From: Elusimicrobia bacterium GWA2_69_24
Lineage (GTDB): Bacteria > Elusimicrobiota > Elusimicrobia > UBA1565
Direction of reading: 5' to 3'
Length of the DNA stretch: 64,000 nucleotides
Assembly (NCBI GenBank): GCA_001799695.1
Contig: MGTY01000063.1
Location: forward strand, 33,047-97,046
Shown here: positions 1 through 9,505 of the stretch, piece by piece
How the letters are laid out: each line of letters starts with the position of its first letter
How positions within the stretch are numbered: the stretch's first letter is position 1
Notes under the pieces: model-generated
The model's input: only the letters and a program-made list of their open reading frames with translations
Databases searched by the model: none
Told to the model about the DNA's origin: nothing
Position numbers and translations under genes: made by a program

Positions 1-328
1 TCGAGATGGCGAAGAACACGAACGCGACGTCCAGGGGCGATTTGATCGCCGTCCGGAACCGGATGATCGAGAGCGCCCCCACCAGCGAGAACGCCCGGGC
101 GATGTCGCTGCCGATGATGGTCATGATGAAGGCGGTCACCATGCCGATCAGGACGAACGTATGGACGAGCGGCTGGGAGTAGGACGACCTCGAGCTGATC
201 CGGCGGTACATCAGGCCGATGAGAAGGGACAGGGCGGCGCTCAGGGTCAGCCCGACGATGACCTGCCAGACGGATACCACGGAGGTGAGGCTCTCGGGCA
301 GGCGCAGGGTCTTGACCAGTTCGTCCAT
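1..328 (-). CDS. DUF4956-like membrane protein (truncated by window edge)
   Basis: Reverse-strand translation from ATG at 328: MDELVKTLRLPESLTSVVSVWQVIVGLTLSAALSLLIGLMYRRISSRSSYSQPLVHTFVLIGMVTAFIMTIIGSDIARAFSLVGALSIIRFRTAIKSPLDVAFVFFAIS; multi-TM with the ALSIIRFRTAIK motif typical of DUF4956; open at window start. Confidence 0.75.
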   Translation of the reverse strand, partial: MDELVKTLRLPESLTSVVSVWQVIVGLTLSAALSLLIGLMYRRISSRSSYSQPLVHTFVLIGMVTAFIMTIIGSDIARAFSLVGALSIIRFRTAIKSPLDVAFVFFAIS

Positions 329-390
329 GGCTCCGGCTCAGCGGCCGGCTGGGAAGTGTATTAAATTCACCGGCCCGATTGCTGGCCGGC

Positions 391-1305
391 TCAGCGCACG
401 CCCAGGCGGAGCAGGGGCCGCAGGGGCAGAGGCCGGAGGCGGGTCTCCAGCCCGCGGTAGACCTTTTGGTAGCGAGGGGCCTGTTCGAGCCTCAGCGCGG
501 GGAACCGCCCCAGAAGATCGTCGGCGATCTCCCGCTGGAGTCGGGCCAGGCGGATATTCTCCGCGGCGGAGGACCGCCGGGCATAGCGGAGCTCGTTGAT
601 CTCGATCTCGACCTCGCAGAAGTCGACGCGGGCCCAGAGCTTGCGGGCCGTCACCCGGTCCACGGAGACGGTGAACACCGGGCCCTCGGGGTCTTGGATG
701 TAGACCCGGTCGCGGTGCTGACGCACCACGACCACGGGGACGAGGTCGGCCGGGGCGACGCCCAACAGAGCCGGGAACGCCGCGCTCGCGGCTCCCCGGT
801 CCGCGGATTTCAGCATGGCGAGGAACGGATAGACCGGCTCCGACCCGTAGGGCGCGACCTCGCCCGCGACGCGGTTCTTGACCTTGTACTTGATCTCCTG
901 CGGCGCGCCGGTTTCCGGCGTCGGGACCTTAACCTGGACCCATTCCTTGACCTTGTAGCGGACGTCCTCCCCCGTGTACCGCCGCCGATGGCGCACCTCC
1001 ACGTCCTTATCCAGCAGGGCCAGGCCCGGGGTGTCGTAGTAGACGTCGGTAAAATCCTCCGAGGCGGACTCCTGGGAGGCTCCCGGGCCGCCGAAGCGCC
1101 GCAGGACCCCCGCGTCGCGGTAGCGCTCCGAGATGTACGCCCTCACCGGCTCCACCTGGCCGGCCGGCACGACGAGCTTGATATCCTTGTCGATGCGCGC
1201 GGGAGCGGCCGCCTCTCCGGAAGCGGCCGGAAGGCTCCCGGCCAGCCACAGGCTCAGGAAAACTGCGGTCAAACCGCTCACGGGAGGACGCACCATGGAG
1301 GCCAT
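391..1305 (-). CDS. VTC/CYTH-like (polyphosphate polymerase domain) secreted or membrane-anchored protein
   Basis: Start chosen at MASMVRPPVSGLTAVFLSLWLAGSLPAASG (signal peptide-like). Body has DVYYDTP, VEVRHRRRY, YKVKEWVQVK and CEVEIEI, consistent with a triphosphate-tunnel fold. Adjacent to DUF4956. Confidence 0.65.
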   Translation of the reverse strand: MASMVRPPVSGLTAVFLSLWLAGSLPAASGEAAAPARIDKDIKLVVPAGQVEPVRAYISERYRDAGVLRRFGGPGASQESASEDFTDVYYDTPGLALLDKDVEVRHRRRYTGEDVRYKVKEWVQVKVPTPETGAPQEIKYKVKNRVAGEVAPYGSEPVYPFLAMLKSADRGAASAAFPALLGVAPADLVPVVVVRQHRDRVYIQDPEGPVFTVSVDRVTARKLWARVDFCEVEIEINELRYARRSSAAENIRLARLQREIADDLLGRFPALRLEQAPRYQKVYRGLETRLRPLPLRPLLRLGVR

Positions 1306-1334
1306 GATATCAAACCCCGCGGCGCGCCCCCGGA

Positions 1335-1640
1335 CTATTCCTCCACGTGCTCGCGGCCCATGCGCACCAACTGTTCGACATGGACGTCGTCCAGGTGATA
1401 GAGGATCCTCTTGCCCTCGCGGCGGCACGCGACGAGACGGGCCTGACGCAGGGTCTGCAGCTGGTGGGAGACGGCGGAGATCGTGACGCCCAGCGCGGCC
1501 GAAAGCTCGCCGACGGCATGCTCCCCTTTGGACAGGATGAGCAGCAGCCGCAGGCGCCGCGGGTCGCTCAGATGCTGGAAGAGGTCGGCCAGGTCCTGCA
1601 GGGACGCCTCATCCAGGCCGCGGGCGAGGGTCGGCTTCAT
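1335..1640 (-). CDS. ArsR-family transcriptional regulator
   Basis: LADLFQHLSDPRRLRLLLILSKGEHAVGELSAALGVTISAVSHQLQTLRQARLVACRREGKRILYHLDDVHVEQLV; classic ArsR winged helix. 4-bp overlap with upstream permease gene. Confidence 0.9.
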   Translation of the reverse strand: MKPTLARGLDEASLQDLADLFQHLSDPRRLRLLLILSKGEHAVGELSAALGVTISAVSHQLQTLRQARLVACRREGKRILYHLDDVHVEQLVRMGREHVEE

Positions 1641-2896
1641 CCGCGGACCGTGTAGCCGGCTTTCAGCACGGCCTGGCAGGCCTGCTCTCGGTCGAGCGCC
1701 CGTCCCCAGAGCCTGGCCAGGCCCTTCTCGACGTCCACCTCGACGCGCAGGACGCCCTGGACGCCCTCGAGTCCCCGGCGGACGTGCGCCGCGCAGTTGG
1801 CGCAGGTCATCCCTTCCACCTGGAGCGCCAGTTCCTGCGCGCCCGCGGCCCGGGCGGCGCCGAGACGGCCCTTGAGCCAGTCGCGCAGGTCCAAGAAGGT
1901 CCAGCGCAGGAGCAGGGCGGCGAGCGCCGCCGCGGAGACGGTCTGGACGACCAGCCACAGACCGGAGTCGGCCGCGTGGTGATGCTCCGCCACGTGCCGC
2001 ACCGTCAGGGCTCCGAACGCGCTCTGGAACAACAGCCCGGCCAGGACGCTCGAGACCACGATGGTCCCCAGATAGATGAGCATAACGCGGCGGCCCAGCA
2101 CCCGGTAGACGGCTCCGATAGTGGACACGTTCGTCGCGGGACCCGCCATCAGGAAGACCAGCGCGGAGCCGGCCGGCAGGCCCGCCCGGACCAAAGACGC
2201 CGCGATGGGGACGGAGCCGTTGGAGCAGACGTACATAGGCACGGCCGCGACCAGGACCGCCAGCATCCCCAGGGCGCCGCCCAGAGCTGGGAAGGCGGCG
2301 AGGTAGTCCGGGGGCACGGCCAGATTGAGCGCGGCCGAGACCAGGATGCCGACGAGCAGGTAGCGGTAGACGTCGCCGATGAGCTCCGAAACGCCGTAGC
2401 GGTACCAGCGCCGCCAGGCCGGCAGGGGCGGCTCGCTGCGCGGACAGGCGGCGGGCTCCGCCTCCGGGAGCTGTCCCGCGCCCCGGGCACGGGGAGCGAA
2501 CCAGTGGGTGAGGAAGCCCCCCGCCAGACCCGAGACGAAGGTGACTGCCATCATGTAGAGGGCCATGGGCCAGCCCAGGAAGGAGGCGGTGATGAGGAGG
2601 CTGTCGGCCCCGGTCTGCGGGGTGCTGATCATGAATCCCACGACCGCGCCGTTGGTGGCGCCGCTCTTGCGGAGCCCGATGGCCGTCGGGATGACCCCGC
2701 AGGAGCACAGCGGCATGGGCACGCCCAGGAAGACGCTCTTGACCACGCTGGCCAGCCCGGGGGTCCCGATCTGCCGGAGGATGACGTCGGCGGGGAGGGA
2801 GTGCTTGAGGAGGGTCGCGATGGCGGCGCCCAGGAAGAGGTAAGGCGCGAGTTCGGTCAGGATGGTCCAGAGTTCGAGCGGGAATCGGGCGAGCAT
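1637..2896 (-). CDS. SO_0444-type Cu/Zn efflux permease with C-terminal heavy-metal-associated (HMA) domain
   Basis: Permease motif GVPMPLCSCGVIPTAIGLRKSGATNGAVVGFMISTPQTG; C-terminal HMA motif EGMTCANCAAHVRRGLEGVQGV. ORF can extend to 2932. Confidence 0.85.
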   Translation of the reverse strand: MLARFPLELWTILTELAPYLFLGAAIATLLKHSLPADVILRQIGTPGLASVVKSVFLGVPMPLCSCGVIPTAIGLRKSGATNGAVVGFMISTPQTGADSLLITASFLGWPMALYMMAVTFVSGLAGGFLTHWFAPRARGAGQLPEAEPAACPRSEPPLPAWRRWYRYGVSELIGDVYRYLLVGILVSAALNLAVPPDYLAAFPALGGALGMLAVLVAAVPMYVCSNGSVPIAASLVRAGLPAGSALVFLMAGPATNVSTIGAVYRVLGRRVMLIYLGTIVVSSVLAGLLFQSAFGALTVRHVAEHHHAADSGLWLVVQTVSAAALAALLLRWTFLDLRDWLKGRLGAARAAGAQELALQVEGMTCANCAAHVRRGLEGVQGVLRVEVDVEKGLARLWGRALDREQACQAVLKAGYTVRG

Positions 2897-2985
2897 GAGG
2901 TCAGCTCCGCAGACACTTGAATACTTGTTCAAATGTTAACAGTAAAGCGTGTCCGCGTCAAGGGCACTCCAGCGGGTCCCCGGGG

Positions 2986-4518
2986 TCACCACCAGCGGCC
3001 CTCGGCCCCCACGTCGCGCTCCCCCCCGGCGACGTCGAACCAGCGCTTGGCTCGCTGCGGGCGGCCCGGGAGCCTCCGCCCGCCCTGGCCCACCAGCCTC
3101 CCCTCCGGCAAGGCCCCCTCCGCCAGGAGCCGAGCCGCCTCCGCCTCCAGGAGCGCTGGAGGGGACCCGCCGGAACCCGCTGCCGCGGCGAAAGCCGCCC
3201 AGCGCTCCGGCTCGGAACGCAGGCGGCAGTAGGCGGCCGCCAGGCGGCTCGCGCGGACCAGGTCGCCGGCGCTGAAAGAACGGGTGCTCCGCACCAGCCC
3301 TTCCGGATCCGTCTCGATCCCGAAGCGGTCCAGCATGCGGGCCAGGGGGGCGTTGGGAAGCACGACGAGGTCGAAGAAGGTGATCTGCGCGGCCGGCGAG
3401 AAGCGGAGCGCCCAGCCCACGCTTTCCCGGAAGGAGTCGTAATCGTCCCCCGGCAGGCCGAGAATGAGCTCCAATTCGACGCGGACGTTGGGATGAGCGA
3501 TCAGGCTGCGGATGTTCCGCGCCGACCGCTCGAGGTCCAAGGGACGGCCGACGCTGCGCAAGGTCGGGGCATGGGTGGATTGTATCCCCAGGGCCAGCAT
3601 GACCCGCGGCACCCGCCCCAGGGCCGCGACGGTCCCGGGGTCGAGGAACTCCGGGCTGAGCTCCAGGTACAGCACCCCGTTCCAGTCCCGGAAGACCTCG
3701 AGCACCCGGCGCGCCCGGTCCTGGTCCGCGTTCAGGGTAGGGTCGGTGAGGTAGACGGTCCCCGCGAAGCCGGCGCGCCGCAGCGCCGAGACCTCCCCCC
3801 GCAGACGGTCCAGAGCGAAGGTCCGCACCGTATGCCGCCCGGCGTGGTAGTCGCAGTAGACGCAGGCCCCGGCGCAGCCGCGGGACGTCTCCAGGCAGAC
3901 CATCCCCACCGCGCCCGGACGGACGGAGACCGCGCCGGAAAGGTACGGCGATGGGAGGGCGCCCAGGTCGGAGACCTCGCGCGCGGCTCCGGTCCACAGC
4001 GCCGAGTTTCCGCGGCGCAGCGCGAGACCGGGAACGGACTCCGCCGCCGTGCCGTCCAGCCAGGCCTCCAGGAGCCCCGCGAAGGGGACTTCCCCCTCCC
4101 CGGGGATCGCGCAATCCACGAAGGAGTGCCCGCGCAGGAAATCGCGCAGGCGGGCGGGGTCGCGCGGCACCTCCGGCCCTCCCAGGACCACGCGGACCCC
4201 GGGCTGCCGGGCCTTCAGCGCCTTGCAGGCGCGCAGGACCGCGTTCAGGTTCCATAGGTAGCAGCCGAAGGCCGCGACGTCCGGGCGGGTGCGCAGCAGC
4301 GCGGCGGCCGCCGCGGGCCCCCGGACGCCGTCTGTGAAGACGCGGTTCTCCATGACGCATCTCCCGGCGAGCCCGGGAACGGCCTGCGCGTAGGCGCGGA
4401 CGGAGCCCAGGCCCAGCGGCAGGTCCGCGAGCAGCCGCACGCAGCCGTAGCGGTCCTCCGCCCCGCGCGCGCGCGCATGAGGCCAGAAGGTCTCGATATA
4501 GGAGAAGGCTACCCTCAC
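2986..4518 (-). CDS. B12-binding-type radical SAM protein (rSAM-1)
   Basis: GTG start at 4518 (VRVAFSYIETFW), CxxxCxxC in SRGCAGACVYCDYHAGRH, VVLGGPEVPRD and GEGEVPF; C-terminal ...VGQGGRRL...RWW shared with rSAM-2. Confidence 0.88.
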   Translation of the reverse strand: MRVAFSYIETFWPHARARGAEDRYGCVRLLADLPLGLGSVRAYAQAVPGLAGRCVMENRVFTDGVRGPAAAAALLRTRPDVAAFGCYLWNLNAVLRACKALKARQPGVRVVLGGPEVPRDPARLRDFLRGHSFVDCAIPGEGEVPFAGLLEAWLDGTAAESVPGLALRRGNSALWTGAAREVSDLGALPSPYLSGAVSVRPGAVGMVCLETSRGCAGACVYCDYHAGRHTVRTFALDRLRGEVSALRRAGFAGTVYLTDPTLNADQDRARRVLEVFRDWNGVLYLELSPEFLDPGTVAALGRVPRVMLALGIQSTHAPTLRSVGRPLDLERSARNIRSLIAHPNVRVELELILGLPGDDYDSFRESVGWALRFSPAAQITFFDLVVLPNAPLARMLDRFGIETDPEGLVRSTRSFSAGDLVRASRLAAAYCRLRSEPERWAAFAAAAGSGGSPPALLEAEAARLLAEGALPEGRLVGQGGRRLPGRPQRAKRWFDVAGGERDVGAEGRWW

Positions 4519-4519
4519 C

Positions 4520-6052
4520 CTACCACCACCTCGGATAGGTCCCGACGTCTTCCCCGGCGGCGCGGGATTCGATCCAGCGATGGACCCGCGGCGCCCAGTC
4601 CGCGAGCCGCCGGCCACCCTGGCCCACGACGCGGATGTCCGGGATGCGCCCCTCGGCCCGCAGGCGCCGGACCTCGTCCTCCAAAAGCGCGGAAGGCCGC
4701 CGGGCGGACGCCCCGGCCGCGCGTTCGAAAGCGCTCCAGCGCTCCGGGTCCGAACGCAGGTGCGAATAGGCCGCGACCAGCCAGCTCGCGCGCGCCAGGT
4801 CCCGCTCCGGGAAACCGCGGCAGCCGGTCACCAGCCCCGCCGCGTCCGCCTCCAGCCCGAAGTCCCCCCGGCTGGACGCCAGCGGGGAGTTGGGCAGCAG
4901 CACGAGGTCGAAAACGGTCAGGTGCGGCCGCCGCGGGGAGAAGGACAGCACCCAATCGATGCTGCCGCGGAAGGACGCGTAGCTTTCCCCGGGGAGGCCC
5001 AGGAGCAGCTCCAGCTCGACGCTGACGTTGGGATGGGAGAGCAGGGCGGCGATGTTCCGCGCGCTCTTGCGGAGATCGCAGGGCCGCCCGACGGCCGCGA
5101 GCGCTTCGGGAGACGTCGACTGTATCCCGATCGCCAATGAGGGGGCCGCCATGGCCGCGATGGCGCGGATGGACCCCGGCGTGAAATCCCCGGGAGTGAG
5201 CTCCATGTGCACGGGATTGGGCAGGTCCCGGAGCAGGCGGAAGACGGCGGCGCCGCGGTCCCGCGCGGCGTTCAGGCTCGGGTCGGTGAGATAGACGCAG
5301 CCCTGGAAACCGGAGCGCCGCACGGCCTCCAGGTCCCGCCGCAGGCGCTCCGGGGGGAAGCGCCGAACACGATGGCGGCCGGCGTGATAATCGCAATAGG
5401 AGCAGCGGAACGGACAGCCGCGGGCGGTCTCCAGGGTGAGCATGCCCATGGCTCCCGGCCGGATGCTCAGCGCGCCGGATGCGTACGGCGCCGGGATGTC
5501 CCCGAGCTCGACGACGGGCGCGGCCGGGGGCCCGACCACGACCCCGTCCCCCTGCCGGAACGCCAGACCCGGGACCGAGACCGGAGCCTTCTTGCGCAGC
5601 AGCGCCCGCAGGAGGTCGCGGAAGGCGATCTCTCCCTCCCCGCGGACCAGGAAATCGGCCGCCGGGATCCCGGCCAGCAGCGCGCTCAGGGCCGCGGAAT
5701 CCCTCGGGATATCCGGCCCGCCCAGCACCACGAGGGGCTTGCGCCCCCTGGCGCCGAGCGCGTCACACACGCGCCGGACGCGTTCGGAGTTCCAGAGGGT
5801 GCAGGTGAAACCGACGAGGTCCGGGGCGCCGCGCAGGATCTCCGCCGCGGCCTGCGCGTCGCTCCCTCCGTCGGGGATGAGGAGGGTGCGCAGCTCCACG
5901 CGCCGGGCGAGCGCTGGATCCGCCTCCGCGAAAGCGCGCAGGCAGCCGATCCCCAGCGCGCCGTCCGCGGACAGCCGCACGCAGCGGTAGCGGTCTTCAC
6001 CCCCGTCCGTCCGCGTCCAGAAGCTCTCCAGGTAGACCAGCACGACCTTCAT
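4520..6052 (-). CDS. B12-binding-type radical SAM protein (rSAM-2)
   Basis: MKVVLVYLESFW start (track ORF 4520-6874 over-extends into rSAM-3); TARGCPFRCSYCDYHAGRH; VVLGGPDIPRD; RGEGEIAF; ends YPRWW. Confidence 0.9.
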   Translation of the reverse strand: MKVVLVYLESFWTRTDGGEDRYRCVRLSADGALGIGCLRAFAEADPALARRVELRTLLIPDGGSDAQAAAEILRGAPDLVGFTCTLWNSERVRRVCDALGARGRKPLVVLGGPDIPRDSAALSALLAGIPAADFLVRGEGEIAFRDLLRALLRKKAPVSVPGLAFRQGDGVVVGPPAAPVVELGDIPAPYASGALSIRPGAMGMLTLETARGCPFRCSYCDYHAGRHRVRRFPPERLRRDLEAVRRSGFQGCVYLTDPSLNAARDRGAAVFRLLRDLPNPVHMELTPGDFTPGSIRAIAAMAAPSLAIGIQSTSPEALAAVGRPCDLRKSARNIAALLSHPNVSVELELLLGLPGESYASFRGSIDWVLSFSPRRPHLTVFDLVLLPNSPLASSRGDFGLEADAAGLVTGCRGFPERDLARASWLVAAYSHLRSDPERWSAFERAAGASARRPSALLEDEVRRLRAEGRIPDIRVVGQGGRRLADWAPRVHRWIESRAAGEDVGTYPRWW

Positions 6053-7833
6053 GCCTCGGGTCCTCCGGAGCGCGGCGTGGGCCAGCGCCCCCAGACGGTC
6101 AGACCCAGCCGGGCCAGCCCGCCCGTGGTCGAGGCCGAGGGCGCGACGGAGGCGGAGTAGCGCAGGCTCAGGTGCGCGGCCTCGAAGGCCTCGGCCTCGC
6201 GGATGAAATCGTCGATGGCCAGCTCCCCGGGGGCGCGGTAGGGCACGTTGAACGGGTCCAGCCAGCCCTCGGCCCCCGCGGGCAGGCGGAGTCCGAGCTC
6301 GGCGCGGCGGAGGAAGGCGCGCGTGAACCGCGCCAGGCAGAAGCGGAACAGGATGACCTTGTAGATGGTCTCCGCGCGCTCCGAGACCCAGCGCAGGGTG
6401 TCGTGGAACGATTCCCGCGGCTGGAGCGGGTGGCAGAGCAGGAAGACGAAGGGCGCGATGCCGGAGCGCCAGCAGGACCGCAGCTGCGCGTCGGCCGGCT
6501 CGAGCTCGATGCCCTTGGAGAAGGCGTCCAGCTCGCCCTTGGTCACCGTCTCCAGGCCGAAGAAGAGCTCCTTGCAGCCGGAGGCGGCCAGGTCCCGGAA
6601 ATGCGCCTCGTCCAGCCCCGCGTCGAACCGGGCCAGGGATTCCCAGGTGTAGGCCGAGCCGCGCTCGCGCAGGGACCGGGCGAAGCGCCGCAGCACCGCT
6701 CCCGGCGCTCCGTTGTCGGAGAGGGTGAAATGAGTGCGCCCGTAGAGGCGGTGCATCTCGTCCATGTGGTCCAGGATGCGCGACAGATGGCGGTCCGAGA
6801 CCCCCTCCTTGGGCGTGGAATGCAGCTCCGTGTAGCCGGGGAAGACGTGATAGCAGAAGGTGCATTGCGCCCAATGGCAGCCGCGGGTCAGGCGGACCGC
6901 GAGCGTCGGCATGGGATAGAGGTCCATGGGCAGGCCGTCATAGACCGGGAACTCCAGCGCCTCGAGAGGGATGGGAGCGGCCGGAGGCTCCGGAGCCCGG
7001 CCGCGCAGGACGACCCCGCCGATCCCTTCCAGACCTCGGCCGGAATCGACCCGGTCCAGGATCTCCAGGAGCGGGAGCTCCCCCTCGTGCAGCACCGCGG
7101 CGTCGAACCGTTCGAAGAAGGCGGCGAACCCGGGCAGGAGCTCGCCCGCCGCCGTGCACCAGACCCCGCCCGCCACGATCCGGCTGGAGGGGGCCCGCTC
7201 CCGCGCCAGGCGCGCCAGGACCAGGGCCGGGATCAGCTGGGAGGCGGAGCAGAGCGTCACCCCGAACACCTTCGGGGCTCCCCGCGCCAGGACCCGGTCC
7301 AGGAATCCCGCGTAGAACTCCTCCAGCACGGGGAAGCGCTCGCGGGACAGGGCCGCGACGTCCTCCGCCGACCAGGACGGCGGGCGGAAGGTCACGGCGT
7401 CCAGGAGTTCGACGAAACCGCGCCAGGCCCCGGGCTCGGCCAGCGGCCGCAGGGCCTCCGGCAGCTCCGGCAGGGGGACGGTCTCCTTCACGTTCGAGAA
7501 GAGGTTCTCGCGCGCGGCGCGGCGATAGAGTTCCCGGGACGGAGAGCGCCCCAGCTTGAGCCGCAGCGGCGCGGGCTTGGCCGCGTTCATGGCCCGGGCC
7601 GCGCGGTCCAGGAAATCTCCGCGCGGGCCGCGCCAGGCCAACTCCCGGAAGCAGCGCTCCAGGACCTGGGGCCGGCACAGATGGCGATACATGAACTCCA
7701 TGTTGGCGTCGGCCTGCGCGACGGTGCGCCCGTGCTTGCGGAGGTTCGCGGTCAGCTGCGGGATGCCGAGCTCGGGATGGGTGACGAGTATGTTGAGGGG
7801 CGGGAAGACGAGCACGGCGTCCGGGGCGCTCAT
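6049..7833 (-). CDS. B12-binding-type radical SAM protein (rSAM-3), divergent
   Basis: VFPPLNILVTHPELGIPQLTANLRKHG, LTRGCHWAQCTFCYHVFPGY, FFGLETVTKGELDAFSKG; ATGA overlaps on both sides. Confidence 0.9.
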   Translation of the reverse strand: MSAPDAVLVFPPLNILVTHPELGIPQLTANLRKHGRTVAQADANMEFMYRHLCRPQVLERCFRELAWRGPRGDFLDRAARAMNAAKPAPLRLKLGRSPSRELYRRAARENLFSNVKETVPLPELPEALRPLAEPGAWRGFVELLDAVTFRPPSWSAEDVAALSRERFPVLEEFYAGFLDRVLARGAPKVFGVTLCSASQLIPALVLARLARERAPSSRIVAGGVWCTAAGELLPGFAAFFERFDAAVLHEGELPLLEILDRVDSGRGLEGIGGVVLRGRAPEPPAAPIPLEALEFPVYDGLPMDLYPMPTLAVRLTRGCHWAQCTFCYHVFPGYTELHSTPKEGVSDRHLSRILDHMDEMHRLYGRTHFTLSDNGAPGAVLRRFARSLRERGSAYTWESLARFDAGLDEAHFRDLAASGCKELFFGLETVTKGELDAFSKGIELEPADAQLRSCWRSGIAPFVFLLCHPLQPRESFHDTLRWVSERAETIYKVILFRFCLARFTRAFLRRAELGLRLPAGAEGWLDPFNVPYRAPGELAIDDFIREAEAFEAAHLSLRYSASVAPSASTTGGLARLGLTVWGRWPTPRSGGPEA

Positions 7834-7943
7834 CGGCAGGCTCGACGGCGCGCAGTCTTGCGGGCGCCGACGGCACTGTGCCCGGGCACAGTCGATACTG
7901 TTCGAGGCCCGCGACCGCCGAAGCCGATGTTATAGAGCTTCAT
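7830..7943 (-). CDS. Small basic peptide (37 aa), candidate RiPP-type precursor inside the radical-SAM operon
   Basis: Manual translation of the reverse strand: MKLYNIGFGGRGPRTVSTVPGHSAVGARKTARRRACR*. Start overlaps rSAM-4 stop (TGATG); stop overlaps rSAM-3 start (ATGA). It fills the only non-overlapping gap in the operon. GC at third codon positions looks lower than in neighbours, so coding status is uncertain. Confidence 0.5.
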   Translation of the reverse strand: MKLYNIGFGGRGPRTVSTVPGHSAVGARKTARRRACR

Positions 7944-9505
7944 CAATAATGTCCGTCTGTTCGTCTGGGTGTTTGTTTTCCAAGCGCCGTTGTCGTTCGA
8001 ACCCGACAACGACGCGCGACCCCGCCGCGCGCGTTCGCGGCGAGCCAGGCGCGGGCCCCCTCCGCCACCCGCTCGGCGGGCACCGGGTCCGGGCCCGCGG
8101 CCAGGGGCGTCAGATATTGGAGCGCGCCGCGCTCCCACTCGGCCAGGGAGCGCTCCATGGGGATCCCCCGGGCTTCCAGGAAATCGGACAAAGAGGACGC
8201 CGCCGCCCAGAGCGGGCCGCCGCCCCGGCGCAGCGCGTCCCAGGCCGCGGGATGCCGGCGGAAGAAACTCAAACGAAGGGCAGTTCGGCGCCCGTCGCGC
8301 AGTTCGGCCGCCGAAAAGGTCCTCGTCGAGCGGACGCTGTAGGGAGGCTCCGCGTCGGCGCGGATGCCCAACTCCCGGCGCCGGCGATGGAACTCGGTCC
8401 CGGGGAAGAGCTGCATGGGGAAGACCTGCGCCTCGGGGACGTCCAGCGCGGACATCCACTCCAGGCTGCGCCGGTAGCCCCGCAGGTCGTCGCCGGGCAG
8501 GCCGAGTATGAGCTGTATCGAGAGCCGGGCCTTCGGAGCCTTGCGCTTTAGGAGGTCGACGCCCCGGCGCACCGCCGCCTCGTCGAAACGGCGGCCGGCC
8601 GCGCGCAGGGCCTTCGGGTTCACGGACTGCACCCCGCCTTCCAGGATGAACCCGCGGTGGTCGCAGAGGCCGGCGAGCTTGGCGTCGATGTTCCCGAAAT
8701 AGGCGTTGAACCAGAAGCGCGCCTCCTGCCGGGGATCGGCGGCGCGGATCGCGCGCAGGACCGCGGCGGCGCGCTCCCGGTGGAGGAACAGGTCGGGATC
8801 GGCGAAATGCACCAGCGTCCGGGGATCCATGCGCAGGATGGCCCGGAGCTCGGCCGCGACCCGCTCCAGGGGAAAGTGCCGCGGCCGGACGCCGTTGGGC
8901 CAGGAACAGAAGGCGCACGCGTAGGGGCAGCCCCGGGTGGTCTCGATGGCCGCCCGGCCCATTCCGGCCCAGGCTTGGGGCAGGGGTCCGGACAGATAGG
9001 GGGACGGCAGGGTCTTCAGGTCGCGGATCGGCGTGCGCCCGGCGGTCCGCAGCGTCCTCCGGCCGCGGCGCAGGACCAGACCGGCCACGTCCTCGAGAGC
9101 GCCGCGGCCGAGCCACGCGCGCAGGACGCCGGCGAAGGTCTCCTCCCCCTCGCCCACGACCACGGCCTCCGCGCCCGTGCGGCGGAGCAGGCGCTCCGGA
9201 TGGAGCGACGCCTCCTGGCCGCCCAGGACGAGATGGATGCCGGGGATGCGCGCGCGCAGGAGCGCGGCCAGGCGGACGACGGCCTCCTCGTTGCAGAGCT
9301 GGCAATGGAGTCCCGCGGCGTCCGCGCCCGCGGCCTCCAGCCGCCGCGCCAGGGCGTCCAGGTCGTCCTCCATGGATTCGTCGACGATGGACAGCTCCAC
9401 CGCGCCCAGGTCCGGCTGCGACTCCGCGTAGGCCTTGAGATAGCCCAGGCCCAGAGCGTTGGCCCGCTCCTCCCGCGGCAGCAGCGACACGAGGGCCGTC
9501 TTCAT
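7943..9505 (-). CDS. B12-binding-type radical SAM protein (rSAM-4)
   Basis: MKTALVSLLPREERANALGLGYLKAYAES; ETTRGCPYACAFCSWPNGVRPRHF; VLGGQEASLHPERLL; LILGLPGDD. Confidence 0.9.
   Translation of the reverse strand: MKTALVSLLPREERANALGLGYLKAYAESQPDLGAVELSIVDESMEDDLDALARRLEAAGADAAGLHCQLCNEEAVVRLAALLRARIPGIHLVLGGQEASLHPERLLRRTGAEAVVVGEGEETFAGVLRAWLGRGALEDVAGLVLRRGRRTLRTAGRTPIRDLKTLPSPYLSGPLPQAWAGMGRAAIETTRGCPYACAFCSWPNGVRPRHFPLERVAAELRAILRMDPRTLVHFADPDLFLHRERAAAVLRAIRAADPRQEARFWFNAYFGNIDAKLAGLCDHRGFILEGGVQSVNPKALRAAGRRFDEAAVRRGVDLLKRKAPKARLSIQLILGLPGDDLRGYRRSLEWMSALDVPEAQVFPMQLFPGTEFHRRRRELGIRADAEPPYSVRSTRTFSAAELRDGRRTALRLSFFRRHPAAWDALRRGGGPLWAAASSLSDFLEARGIPMERSLAEWERGALQYLTPLAAGPDPVPAERVAEGARAWLAANARGGVARRCRVRTTTALGKQTPRRTDGHY

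Noticed and set aside
379-1398. Plus-strand long ORFs such as 379-1398, 1784-2920, 2917-4257, 5207-6160, 6172-7935, 11442-13526, 15793-17682, 22177-23769, 36897-39536, 39566-42682
   Set aside because: Each is antisense or out of frame to a gene with recognisable domains; composition-driven open frames, not genes.
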